13,656 nt of DNA from JBEVEP01 sp040512755 (GCA_040512755.1 JBEVEP010000368.1:1-13656); one strand, 5' to 3'. Positions 1-7,005 are shown, counted from the stretch's first letter. A program made the numbers and translations. Notes: a model not told the origin generated them from the letters alone.

Positions 1-554
1 GGGTCGTTGCGGAACACGGCCATGATCTCGGCTGTCAGCGGCGAGGGGTCGCGGATGCCGTCATGGGCAAGCAGCGTCTGCTCCAAAAGATCGCGGCCGA
101 TGCGGCCGCCGCCGCCCTGATCGCCGATCTGGAAGCCCCAGCCGCCGATTGCCCGCGTCCTGCCATCCTGCCGCACCATATAGGCCGTCCCCGTGCCGAG
201 GATCGCCATGGCGCCGTCGCCGGCGCCGACCGCCCCTTCCAGCGCGATTGCGGCGTCCGTTTCCACACGGCTGCGGGAAAAGGGCAGCACGGCTTCAAGC
301 TGTTGGCGATAAGTGCCGACATTGGCCCCAGCCAGGCCGAGCACGGCCGGCGTTTCCGGAATCAGGCCCGGGTCCTGCCCGGCTTCGATAAAGGCAAGCC
401 GTGCTGCTTCGACGATGTTGGCCCGCGCGCCAGTAAGATCCGTGCGGATGTTGGCGGCGCCGCTGACCGCGCGGCCGACGATTTTACCGTCTTTCGTTCC
501 CAGGGCGGCCCTGCAGCTCGTTCCGCCGCCGTCAATGCCAAGCACGAATTCCAA
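1..554 (-). CDS. BadF/BadG-family N-acetylhexosamine kinase (partial, 3' end off window)
   Basis: This is a sugar kinase of the ASKHA fold, probably phosphorylating N-acetylglucosamine or N-acetylmuramic acid in the cytoplasm with ATP. About 184 residues are visible. Residues 6-12 (GIDGGGT) are the phosphate-1 loop, D100 in VETDAAIALEGA fits the catalytic Asp, residues 120-124 (GTGTA) are the phosphate-2 loop, and GGWGFQIGDQGGGG (137-150) matches the signature of BadF-type GlcNAc kinases. The start is TTG at 554: AGGAG lies 7 bases upstream, and the phosphate-1 loop follows almost at once, as usual in the family. It diverges from murQ, which supports an amino-sugar role. Known relatives include NagK-type GlcNAc kinases and clostridial MurK, which accepts both MurNAc and GlcNAc, so the exact substrate is open. 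The C-terminal part lies outside the window. Confidence 0.85.
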   Translation of the reverse strand, partial: MEFVLGIDGGGTSCRAALGTKDGKIVGRAVSGAANIRTDLTGARANIVEAARLAFIEAGQDPGLIPETPAVLGLAGANVGTYRQQLEAVLPFSRSRVETDAAIALEGAVGAGDGAMAILGTGTAYMVRQDGRTRAIGGWGFQIGDQGGGGRIGRDLLEQTLLAHDGIRDPSPLTAEIMAVFRND

Positions 555-576
555 GCTGAATCTCCTCTTAAAAATG

Positions 577-604
577 AGAATACCAATAAAATACCAATAG
601 CCAA
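577..604 (-). promoter_or_regulatory. Putative kinase promoter
   Basis: On the minus strand a -35-like TTGGCT (599-604) and a -10-like TATTCT (577-582) are 16 bp apart. The predicted transcript start is near 569, only about 15 bases before the TTG codon, so the ribosome site would lie almost at the 5' end. The box matches are modest (4 of 6 each). The call rests mainly on the same geometry being repeated in front of murQ. Confidence 0.35.
579..598 (-). promoter_or_regulatory. Operator-like direct repeat, kinase side
   Basis: Two copies of AATACCA (579-585 and 590-596; TGGTATT on the minus strand) lie exactly 11 bp apart, about one helical turn. They cover the spacer and -10 region of the putative kinase promoter. 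The same pair occurs in front of murQ in the same orientation relative to its gene. TGGTnT half-sites are typical of HutC-type GntR regulators of amino-sugar genes, but no regulator gene is in the window, so the protein that binds is unknown. Confidence 0.55.
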
Positions 605-705
605 GTGTTAATTTTTTCGGAATCAGAATCGTAGCATTTTCTTTTGGTTGCAAGGCCTGCATTTCGCGCGCTTGGCAGGTCTCTGCAGAAAATTATTAAC
701 GTCGC

Positions 706-733
706 TGGACAAGTGGTATTTTTTTGGTATTGT
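706..733 (+). promoter_or_regulatory. Putative murQ-operon promoter
   Basis: A -35-like TGGACA (706-711, 5 of 6 consensus) and a -10-like TATTGT (728-733) are separated by 16 bp. The predicted start is near 740, just before the ribosome site GGGAGGAG (742-749). An alternative is TTGGCA (672-677) with TATTAA (694-699), which would place the operator downstream as a roadblock. Confidence 0.35.
714..731 (+). promoter_or_regulatory. Operator-like direct repeat, murQ side
   Basis: TGGTATT occurs at 714-720 and again at 725-731, with an 11-bp period. The second copy overlaps the putative -10 box. It matches the unit at 579-598 read on the other strand, both in sequence and in distance to the start codon (22 versus 24 bases), so one regulator probably controls both transcripts. 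Confidence 0.55.
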
Positions 734-753
734 CCTTTAGAGGGAGGAGTTGA

Positions 754-1746
754 ATGACCGTTCGGCGGACAGAAGAACTGCATCCAAATGCCCGCGGGCT
801 CGATGTCCAGCCGCCTGAGAAGGCGCTGCGCATGCTCGCCGAGGCGCAGATCGAGGCAGCGAACGCTGTTCTCGACGCCACCGATTCCATCGCTGCCGCA
901 GCCCAAATTGCCGCCGGCACCTTGCGCGGCGGCGGCCGCATTGTCTACGCGGCAGCTGGTAGCTCCGGCTTGATGGCTCTGGCCGATGCGCTGGAGTTGC
1001 CCGGCACGTTCGGCATCCCCCGCGACCGGATCGTCGTGCTGCTTGCCGGCGGGCTGGCCGCTTTGTCCAACCTTTCGGGCGCGCCGGAGGACGATGCCGC
1101 CCAGGCGATGCGCGATGTCAAGGATGCTGGCCTTTCCGCCAGCGATTGCCTGATCGCGATCTCGGCCAGCGGCTCCACGCCGTATGCGGTCGCCGCGCTG
1201 GAGCAGGCGAAGCAGCTGAAGGCAAAGACCATCTCGATCGCCAACAATCCCGGCACGCCGCTGGAAGTGCTTGCCGACGCCAGCATTGTGCTGGCGACGC
1301 CTCCCGAGATTATCGCCGGCTCGACGCGCATGGGCGCCGGCACTGCCCAGAAGATCGCCCTCAACATGATGTCCACGCTGATGGCCATCCACCTCGGCGA
1401 CGTGCATGACGGCTACATGGTCAGCCTCCAAGCGGACAATCAGAAGCTCAGGGATCGCGCCGCGCGCATCGTCGCGGCAGTCAGCGGAGGCGACCGCGAT
1501 ACTGCGGGCCGATGGCTTGAGCAGGCGAGCGGCTCCGTAAAGATCGCTGTGCTTCTCGCTGCTGGCGCGGAGGATCAGAAGGCCGCGACCGACCTGCTTG
1601 CGCGGCACAGCCAGAAGCTTCGGCCCGCGCTCTCCGAGCTCGCGCGCACGGCCCGAAGAAAACGGCGCTCCATCTGGAGGGAGACTCCGCCCAGGATACG
1701 GATCGGGGCGAAATGGCAGCGGCGGCGAAAGGCATTGCGCTCCTGA
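754..1746 (+). CDS. murQ: N-acetylmuramic acid 6-phosphate etherase (SIS domain)
   Basis: MurQ cleaves the lactyl ether of MurNAc 6-phosphate to give GlcNAc 6-phosphate and D-lactate in the cytoplasm. The N-terminus (TEELHPNARGLDV, 6-18) and the SIS fold (about 60-240) match the family. Glu81 in DALELPGTFG and Glu112 in GAPEDD align with the catalytic Glu83 and Glu114 of E. coli MurQ, and GSTRMGAGTAQKIALNM (189-205) is the phosphosugar signature. GGGAGGAG sits just upstream of the ATG. At 330 residues it exceeds the usual length of about 300: after LRPALSELA (289-297) comes a very basic tail rich in Arg and Lys that does not look like the family, so a frame disturbance near the 3' end is possible. 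The binding-protein gene begins 48 bp downstream, probably in the same operon. The etherase call is strong, but the loop AAAGSSGLM differs from the E. coli GAGTSGRLG, so a related substrate is possible. Confidence 0.88.
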   Translation: MTVRRTEELHPNARGLDVQPPEKALRMLAEAQIEAANAVLDATDSIAAAAQIAAGTLRGGGRIVYAAAGSSGLMALADALELPGTFGIPRDRIVVLLAGGLAALSNLSGAPEDDAAQAMRDVKDAGLSASDCLIAISASGSTPYAVAALEQAKQLKAKTISIANNPGTPLEVLADASIVLATPPEIIAGSTRMGAGTAQKIALNMMSTLMAIHLGDVHDGYMVSLQADNQKLRDRAARIVAAVSGGDRDTAGRWLEQASGSVKIAVLLAAGAEDQKAATDLLARHSQKLRPALSELARTARRKRRSIWRETPPRIRIGAKWQRRRKALRS

Positions 1747-1794
1747 GAGGTGCGCTCCGGACATCGAACTTTAAGGTCAACAGGGAGAACGAAA

Positions 1795-3051
1795 ATGACA
1801 AGGACACTGACGGCATTTCTCTTGGGGACAAGCATGCTCGGCTCGGCCGGGTCGGCTTTTGCCCAGGACGTCACGCTCAACATCGAAAGCTGGCGCAATG
1901 ACGACCTCGCCATCTGGCAGGAGAAATTGATTCCGGCCTTCGAAGCGGCAAACCCCGGCATCAAGGTAGTCTTCGCGCCGTCGGCGCCGACCGAATACAA
2001 TGCCGCGCTGAACGCCAAGCTGGACGCGGGTTCGGCGGGCGACCTGATCACCTGCCGCCCGTTCGATTCGTCGCTTGAACTCTACAACAAGGGGCATCTC
2101 GCGGATCTTACGAGCCTGCCCGGCATGGAAAACTTCTCCGACGTCGCGAAATCCGCCTGGCAGACCGACGACGGCAAGGCCACGTTCTGCGTGCCGATGG
2201 CGTCCGTGATCCACGGCTTCATCTACAACAAGGAAGCCTTCGAAAAGCTCGGCATTACGCCGCCGGCGACGGAGGCCGAATTCTTTGCCGCCCTCGACAA
2301 GATCAAGGCGGACGGCACTTACATCCCCTTGGCGATGGGCACCAAGGACCTCTGGGAAGCGGCCACCATGGGCTACCAGAACATCGGTCCAAATTACTGG
2401 CATGGTGAGGAAGGCCGCCTCGCCCTGATCAAGGGACAGCAGAAGCTGACCGACCCGCAGTGGGTCGAGCCCTTCGCAACCCTCGCAAAGTGGAAGCCCT
2501 ATCTCGGCGATGGCTTCGAGGCGCAGGCCTACCCGGACAGCCAGAACCTGTTCACGCTCGGCCGCGCTGCCATTTTCCCGGCCGGATCGTGGGAGATTTC
2601 AGGCTTCAACACCCAGGCGCAGTTCAAGATGGGCGCTTTCCCGCCGCCGGTGAAGAATGCCGGCGACACATGCTACATTTCCGACCATACGGACATCGCG
2701 ATCGGTATGAATGCCAAGAGCAAGAACGCGGATGCGGCGAAGAAATTCCTCTCCTGGGTCGCGTCGCCTGACTTCGCCACGATCTACGCCAATGCGCTGC
2801 CGGGCTTCTTCAGCCTGTCCTCGACGCCGGTGAAGATGGAAGATCCGCTCGCCCAGGAATTCGTGTCCTGGCGCGATAAGTGCAAGCCGACGATCCGCTC
2901 CACCTATCAGATCCTCAACCGCGGCACGCCCAACCTCGAGAACGAGACATGGGTGACGTCGGCCAACGTGATCAACGGTACGGTCACGCCGGAAGACGCC
3001 GGCAAGAAGCTGCAGGAAGGTCTCGACAGCTGGTTCAAACCGGCTCAGTAA
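1795..3051 (+). CDS. Sugar ABC transporter substrate-binding protein (CUT1, family 1)
   Basis: This is a periplasmic binding protein of 418 residues that delivers a sugar to the permease pair encoded downstream. Residues 1-23 form a Sec signal peptide (basic start, hydrophobic core, AFA before QD). The mature protein has the layout of family-1 extracellular solute-binding proteins: VTLNIESW near the N-terminus, the AGSAGDLITCRPFD region, the GRAAIFPAGSWEI segment typical of the second lobe, and AKKFLSWVASPDFA near the C-terminus. Four cysteines are spread through the mature part, so disulfides are possible. The reading frame stays open upstream to 1750, but ATG 1795 has AGGGAG 7 bases upstream and opens the signal peptide. 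It follows murQ by 48 bp, so its ligand is inferred to be an N-acetylated amino sugar or muropeptide sugar. Sequence alone does not fix the ligand. Confidence 0.9.
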   Translation: MTRTLTAFLLGTSMLGSAGSAFAQDVTLNIESWRNDDLAIWQEKLIPAFEAANPGIKVVFAPSAPTEYNAALNAKLDAGSAGDLITCRPFDSSLELYNKGHLADLTSLPGMENFSDVAKSAWQTDDGKATFCVPMASVIHGFIYNKEAFEKLGITPPATEAEFFAALDKIKADGTYIPLAMGTKDLWEAATMGYQNIGPNYWHGEEGRLALIKGQQKLTDPQWVEPFATLAKWKPYLGDGFEAQAYPDSQNLFTLGRAAIFPAGSWEISGFNTQAQFKMGAFPPPVKNAGDTCYISDHTDIAIGMNAKSKNADAAKKFLSWVASPDFATIYANALPGFFSLSSTPVKMEDPLAQEFVSWRDKCKPTIRSTYQILNRGTPNLENETWVTSANVINGTVTPEDAGKKLQEGLDSWFKPAQ

Positions 3052-3278
3052 GCGTCCCTATCTTCCCGCTGGGAGGAGAGGGTCGCGAACGAAGTGAGCG
3101 GGGTGGGGACGTCCCACCTTGCCACAGCCCCCTCATCCGGCCGCTTCGCGGCCACCTTCTCCCCGTGGGGAGAAAAGGGAGCCAGCATTGCGACTACCCC
3201 TCTCCCCTCGGGGAGAGGACGCGAGCGCAGCGAGCGGGTAAGGGGGGCAATCTGCTTTCCAGGAAGGTTTGACGCCGC
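3052..3278 (+). repeat. Palindromic intergenic repeats between binding protein and permease 1
   Basis: This junction holds at least three related GC-rich units. One (about 3128-3178) has the CCGGCCGCTTCGCGGCC hairpin followed by TTCTCCCCGTGGGGAGAA. A second (about 3197-3250) is the inverse form, with CTCTCCCCTCGGGGAGAG and CGCGAGCGCAGCGAGCGGG. A partial third lies near 3070-3108. Such units resemble the mosaic palindromic elements known in rhizobial intergenic DNA (RIME-like); the family name is inferred. No coding gene is credible here. The last bases carry the ribosome site AGGAAGG (3261-3267) for the next gene. Confidence 0.75.
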
Positions 3279-4202
3279 ATGTCGACCGAAATCAGAAAAC
3301 CTATCCGCTGGCACATCGGCGTGTTCCTCGCGCCGGCGGTCCTGATCTACACGCTGGTCATGATCCTGCCGCTGTTCGGCACGCTGCAGTTCTCCTTGTT
3401 CCGCAACGAGGCTCAGCAGCAGGTTTTCGTCGGCTTCGACAATTTCCGCACGCTCTTTGGCGACCCGCGCTGGTCAGTCTCGTTCTGGAACGCGCTCGGC
3501 AACAACACCTGGTTCTTCATCATCCATATGCTGGTGCAGAATCCGATCGGCGTGGTTCTCGCCGCCCTTCTTTCCAATCCGAAGCTGCGCTTCAGCGCGT
3601 TCTACAGGACCGCGATCTTCATCCCGACGATCCTTTCCTTCGTGATCGTCGGCTTCGCCTGGAAGCTGATCCTCAGTCCGCTCTGGGGGATCGCGCCCAA
3701 CATGCTCGACATGATCGGCCTGAAGAGCCTCTTCACGCCATGGCTCGGCAAGGAGGAGTACGCGCTCACCACCCTCGGCCTGATCTCGGTCTGGCAGTTC
3801 GTTGGCATTCCGATGATGCTGATCTATGCGGCGCTGCTGTCGATCCCCGACGAGGTGCTGGAAGCCGCGGAATGCGACGGCATCACCGGCATGGCGCAGT
3901 TCTGGAAAATCAAGCTCCCGCTGATCCTGCCTTCGATCGGCATTATCTCCATTCTCACCTTCGTCGGTAATTTCAACGCCTTCGACCTGATTTACTCGGC
4001 ACAGGGCGCGCTAGCCGGGCCCAACTATTCGACCGACATTCTCGGCACATTCCTTTATCGAACCTTCTTCGGTTTCCAGTTGCAGATCGGCGACCCGAAC
4101 ATGGGCTCGGCAATCGCCTCGATGATGTTCTTCATCATTCTGGCCGGCGTCTGCCTCTATTTGTTTGCAGTCCAGACGCGTTTGCGTCGGTATCAGTTCT
4201 GA
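3279..4202 (+). CDS. Sugar ABC transporter permease, MalF/UgpA type
   Basis: This is an inner-membrane permease of a CUT1 importer, 307 residues, close to the usual size. Hydrophobic segments are visible at about 14-35, 78-98, 110-132, 165-187, 216-240 and 278-298, giving six membrane spans. The cytoplasmic EAA loop that contacts the ATPase is at 196-217: EAAECDGITG, then IKLPLILP. ATG 3279 is preceded by AGGAAGG at a spacing of about 11. It lies between the binding protein and the second permease, separated from both by repeat-filled gaps rather than the few bases usual in such operons. Confidence 0.92.
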   Translation: MSTEIRKPIRWHIGVFLAPAVLIYTLVMILPLFGTLQFSLFRNEAQQQVFVGFDNFRTLFGDPRWSVSFWNALGNNTWFFIIHMLVQNPIGVVLAALLSNPKLRFSAFYRTAIFIPTILSFVIVGFAWKLILSPLWGIAPNMLDMIGLKSLFTPWLGKEEYALTTLGLISVWQFVGIPMMLIYAALLSIPDEVLEAAECDGITGMAQFWKIKLPLILPSIGIISILTFVGNFNAFDLIYSAQGALAGPNYSTDILGTFLYRTFFGFQLQIGDPNMGSAIASMMFFIILAGVCLYLFAVQTRLRRYQF

Positions 4203-4458
4203 GGGGTGTGATGCGTGAATATCTGATCTTCCCGGTTTGGCGCGCTAAGTTGCCCCCTTCGCGACAGCCGATCTCGCCCCTTGCGGGGGGTGAGCAATCG
4301 GTTCGCGCAGCGAATTCGTCGTGCCAGTGGCACGATGAAAGATCAGCGAACGCCGGGTCGCTGCGAAGCAGCGGGGTACCCGGCCGGATGTCCGGCAGGA
4401 CAGAGGGGGGTTCGAAGGGGCGCACCCTTCGATCGGTCTTTGTGCAAGGGAGCGCGCA
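4203..4458 (+). repeat. Interrupted palindromic repeat between permease 1 and permease 2
   Basis: Two halves of the repeat found intact at 5433-5480 are separated here. The left half (GATCTCGCCCCTTGCGGGGG) ends near 4290 and the right half (GATGTCCGGCAGGACAGAG) resumes at 4387. The roughly 96 bp between them hold a perfect 17-bp palindrome, TCGTGCCAGTGGCACGA (4319-4335), and a small hairpin, CGCTGCGAAGCAGCG. The ribosome site AAGGGAG (4446-4452) for permease 2 is at the right end. No gene is supported. Confidence 0.65.
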
Positions 4459-5298
4459 ATGAGCCAGGCGACATCCTCTCCCGCACGCAGCATTGGCGCC
4501 CACGCCATACTCCTGGCATACACCGTCATCGCGCTGTTTCCGGTCGTCGTCATTGTCATCAACTCGTTCAAGTCTCGCGCCGCGATCTTCCGCTCGCCGC
4601 TCGCGCCGCCAACCGCGGAAACCTTCGATCTGATCGGCTACACGACCGTCATGTCGCAGGGCGACTTCTTCCTCTATTTCCAGAACAGCCTCATCGTGAC
4701 GGTGGTGTCGCTGTTCCTTGTCTTGCTGCTCGGCGCGATGGCGGCCTTCGCGCTGGCGGAGTACCGCTTCCGGGGCAACACGATGATGGGCCTCTATCTG
4801 GCGATCGGCATCATGATCCCCATCCGGCTTGGCACCGTCGCCATCCTCAAGCTCATGGTCGCGAGCGGGCTGGTCAACACGCTGACCGCGCTGATCCTGG
4901 TCTACACGGCACAGGGCCTGCCGCTGGCGATTTTCATCCTGTCCGAATTCATGAAGCAGATTTCCGACGACCTGAAGAATGCCGGGCGCATCGACGGGCT
5001 TTCCGAATACCGGATCTTCTTCCGCCTCGTGCTGCCCTTGCTCCGGCCGGCCATGGCGACGGTCGCCGTCTTCACAATGATCCCGATCTGGAACGATCTG
5101 TGGTTTCCCCTGATCCTGGCGCCCGCCGAATCCACGAAGACAGTCACGCTCGGCGCGCAGATCTTCATCGGGCAGTTCGTGACCAACTGGAACGCCGTGC
5201 TGGCAGCCCTGTCGCTGGCGATCCTGCCGGTCCTTGTCCTCTATCTCATCTTCTCGCGGCAACTGATCCGCGGCATCACTTCCGGAGCGGTCAAATGA
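4459..5298 (+). CDS. Sugar ABC transporter permease, MalG/UgpE type
   Basis: This is the second inner-membrane permease of the CUT1 importer, 279 residues. Hydrophobic segments lie near 13-35, 78-100, 110-130, 142-162, 198-222 and 244-266. The EAA loop is at 171-196 (DLKNAGRIDGLSEYRIFFR then LVLPLLRP), with the conserved G-x-hydrophobic-LP pattern. MalG-type permeases are normally about this short and end with a basic cytoplasmic tail, here SRQLIRGITSGAVK. The start is ATG 4459, with AAGGGAG 6 bases before it. It forms the channel together with the product of the gene at 3279-4202. Confidence 0.92.
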   Translation: MSQATSSPARSIGAHAILLAYTVIALFPVVVIVINSFKSRAAIFRSPLAPPTAETFDLIGYTTVMSQGDFFLYFQNSLIVTVVSLFLVLLLGAMAAFALAEYRFRGNTMMGLYLAIGIMIPIRLGTVAILKLMVASGLVNTLTALILVYTAQGLPLAIFILSEFMKQISDDLKNAGRIDGLSEYRIFFRLVLPLLRPAMATVAVFTMIPIWNDLWFPLILAPAESTKTVTLGAQIFIGQFVTNWNAVLAALSLAILPVLVLYLIFSRQLIRGITSGAVK

Positions 5299-5432
5299 GC
5301 GCGTCGCATGGAAAGCCGATGCGGTCACTGGGGCTCGGCAATACGGGGCGAAGCCGGCAAGGCGGTGCGGCTATGGCTATCGGTCACTCACTCCTCCTCA
5401 ACCTCGCAAAGAGAAGTACGGCAGCGCCGCGA

Positions 5433-5480
5433 CTGATCTCCCCCCTTGAGGGGGAGATGGCCGGCAGGCCAGAGGGGGGT
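5433..5480 (+). repeat. Palindromic repeat, family I copy
   Basis: Two hairpins stand side by side: GATCTCCCCCCTTGAGGGGG with AGAT, then GGCCGGCAGGCC, ending in AGAGGGGGG. It lies between permease 2 and the ATPase. The preceding stretch 5299-5432 shows no gene and no clear structure. Other copies are at 6545-6590, 6652-6700, 6806-6850 and 6912-6960, and a split copy is at 4270-4412. Confidence 0.8.
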
Positions 5481-5512
5481 GAACACACTCCCGACCCTTC
5501 CGGAGATACCTC

Positions 5513-6511
5513 ATGGGCTCGCTGACCCTCGAAAATGTCAAAAAGTCATTCGGCAAGGTCGATGTGCTGAAAGGCATCGATCTTGACGTGAAAGACGGCG
5601 AGTTCGTCGTCTTCGTCGGCCCTTCGGGATGCGGAAAGTCGACCCTGCTCCGTATCATCGCCGGACTGGAAGATTCGACGTCGGGCAATGTTCTCATCGA
5701 CGGCGCCAAGGTCGACAATGTGCCGCCTGCCAAACGCGGCATCGCCATGGTTTTCCAGACCTACGCGCTCTATCCGCATCTCACCGTGCGCAACAATATG
5801 GGCCTCGGACTGAAGCAGGCCGGAGAACCGGCCGGCGAGATCACCAAGCGTGTGATGGCCGCCGCCACCATGCTTTCGCTCGATCCTTATCTCGAACGGC
5901 GGCCGGCGGAACTTTCCGGCGGCCAGCGCCAGCGTGTTGCCATCGGGCGCGCCGTGGTGCGCGAGCCGAAGCTCTTCCTGTTCGACGAGCCGCTTTCCAA
6001 TCTCGACGCCGCGCTTCGGGTCAACACCCGCCTGGAGATCGCCCAGCTTCATCACCGGCTCGACGCAACCATGATCTATGTGACGCATGACCAGGTCGAA
6101 GCGATGACGCTCGCCGACAAGATCGTTGTCCTGAACAACGGCCAGATCGAACAGGTCGGCGGCCCGATGGAATTGTACAATTCGCCGGCTAACGAGTTCG
6201 TCGCGGGCTTCATCGGCTCACCGAAGATGAACTTTATCGAGGGCGGCAGGCTCGGCGAAACGGCTAAAACGATCGGCGTGAGGCCGGAACATCTGACGGT
6301 CGACCCGGCAAAGGGTACCTGGAAGGGCAAGGTCATTCATGCCGAGCATCTCGGCGCCGACACCAACCTCTACATCGACACGGAGAAAGCCGGCCTGCTG
6401 ACAGTCCGCATCTTTGGCGAATACAAGGCCGAGCCCGGCGCTACGGTCTTTGCGACGCCGGAAACGGGCCGGACCTTCCGCTTCGGCGCGGATGGGCGGA
6501 TGATGGCTTAG
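5513..6511 (+). CDS. Sugar ABC transporter ATP-binding protein (MalK/UgpC/MsmK type)
   Basis: This cytoplasmic ATPase powers the importer encoded upstream. It has 332 residues. Walker A is GPSGCGKST (36-44), the Q-loop Gln is 82, the signature LSGGQ is 134-138, Walker B is LFLFDEP (154-160) with Glu159 as catalytic base, the D-loop is SNLD (162-165) and the switch His is 192. The C-terminal part (about 235-332, with IGVRPEHL) is the regulatory MalK/TOBE domain. ATG 5513 has GGAG 7 bases upstream. It is the last gene of the murQ-transporter operon and converges with the aldehyde dehydrogenase gene. Automated pipelines often call this family ugpC; glycerol-3-phosphate transport is not supported by the neighbours. 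Confidence 0.93.
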   Translation: MGSLTLENVKKSFGKVDVLKGIDLDVKDGEFVVFVGPSGCGKSTLLRIIAGLEDSTSGNVLIDGAKVDNVPPAKRGIAMVFQTYALYPHLTVRNNMGLGLKQAGEPAGEITKRVMAAATMLSLDPYLERRPAELSGGQRQRVAIGRAVVREPKLFLFDEPLSNLDAALRVNTRLEIAQLHHRLDATMIYVTHDQVEAMTLADKIVVLNNGQIEQVGGPMELYNSPANEFVAGFIGSPKMNFIEGGRLGETAKTIGVRPEHLTVDPAKGTWKGKVIHAEHLGADTNLYIDTEKAGLLTVRIFGEYKAEPGATVFATPETGRTFRFGADGRMMA

Positions 6512-6544
6512 GACCAGGTTGGAAGAAGGGCGGCGCGCCTCGCG

Positions 6545-6722
6545 CCCCCCTCTGTCCTGCCGGACATCTCCCCCTCAAGGGGGGAGATCGGCCTTCATCT
6601 CTGCCCTCGCTGATCCTGCAAGCTTGGAAATTGGCGAAATCTCGGCGGCCAGCTGATCTCCCCCCTTGCGGGGGAGATGGCCGGCAGGCCAGAGGGGGGC
6701 AACGTAGCGCGCTTTCCTCAAT
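6545..6722 (+). repeat. 178-bp direct repeat, copy 1, holding an inverted pair of family I palindromes
   Basis: Copy 1 carries a family I unit in reverse orientation (6545-6590) and one in forward orientation (6652-6700), joined by about 60 bp that include TTGGAAATTGGCGAAATCTC. Copy 2 begins about 260 bases later. The pair could fold into one long stem. It lies in the convergent gap between the ABC ATPase and aldehyde dehydrogenase genes, where it may help end transcription from both sides. Confidence 0.8.
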
Positions 6723-6805
6723 GTGGCATTTGGAATGCGCTATGCCGCTGATGCGTTCCGTTGCGCGAGAAGCCGACCGTATGGTGGAGACGCTGCGGGA
6801 CAGCG

Positions 6806-6982
6806 CCCCCCTCTGTCCTGCCGGACATCTCCCCCTCAAGGGGGGAGATTAGCCCTCATTCGCGCCTTGCTGATCCTGCAAGGTTGGAAATTGGCGAAAT
6901 CTCAGCGGCCAGCTGATCTCCCCCTGGCGGGGGAGATGACCGGCAGGACAGAGGGGGGCAACGTAGAGCGCTTTCCTCAGTG
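6806..6982 (+). repeat. 178-bp direct repeat, copy 2
   Basis: This repeats the layout of copy 1: a reverse family I unit (6806-6850), a linker almost identical to that at 6611-6650, a forward unit (6912-6960), and the shared end GCGCTTTCCTCA. The roughly 83 bp between the copies (6723-6805) are unique and hold no gene. The rest of the 6512-7005 gap also shows nothing coding. Confidence 0.8.
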
Positions 6983-7005
6983 AAGCCGCGTGAGATCGGC
7001 TGTCA

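Noticed and set aside
568..1764. 398-residue minus-strand frame opposite murQ
   Set aside because: Antisense shadow of a clear MurQ gene; Arg- and Gly-rich composition and no recognisable domain.
4135..5328. 397-residue minus-strand frame opposite permease 2
   Set aside because: Rich in Asp, Arg, Gln and His as expected of an antisense read of a membrane protein gene; permease 2 is well supported on the plus strand.
5295..5525. Short frame starting in an ATGA overlap with the permease 2 stop
   Set aside because: It translates the family I palindrome (SPLEGEMAGRPEGG) and runs into the ATPase start; composition is not that of a real protein.
6545..6982. Repeat array resembling CRISPR
   Set aside because: Only two long direct copies with internal inverted units of differing orientation; no short regular repeats or spacers and no cas genes.
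6441..6983. Several frames of 70-130 residues in the convergent gap
   Set aside because: All are translations of the palindromic repeats and duplicate each other.
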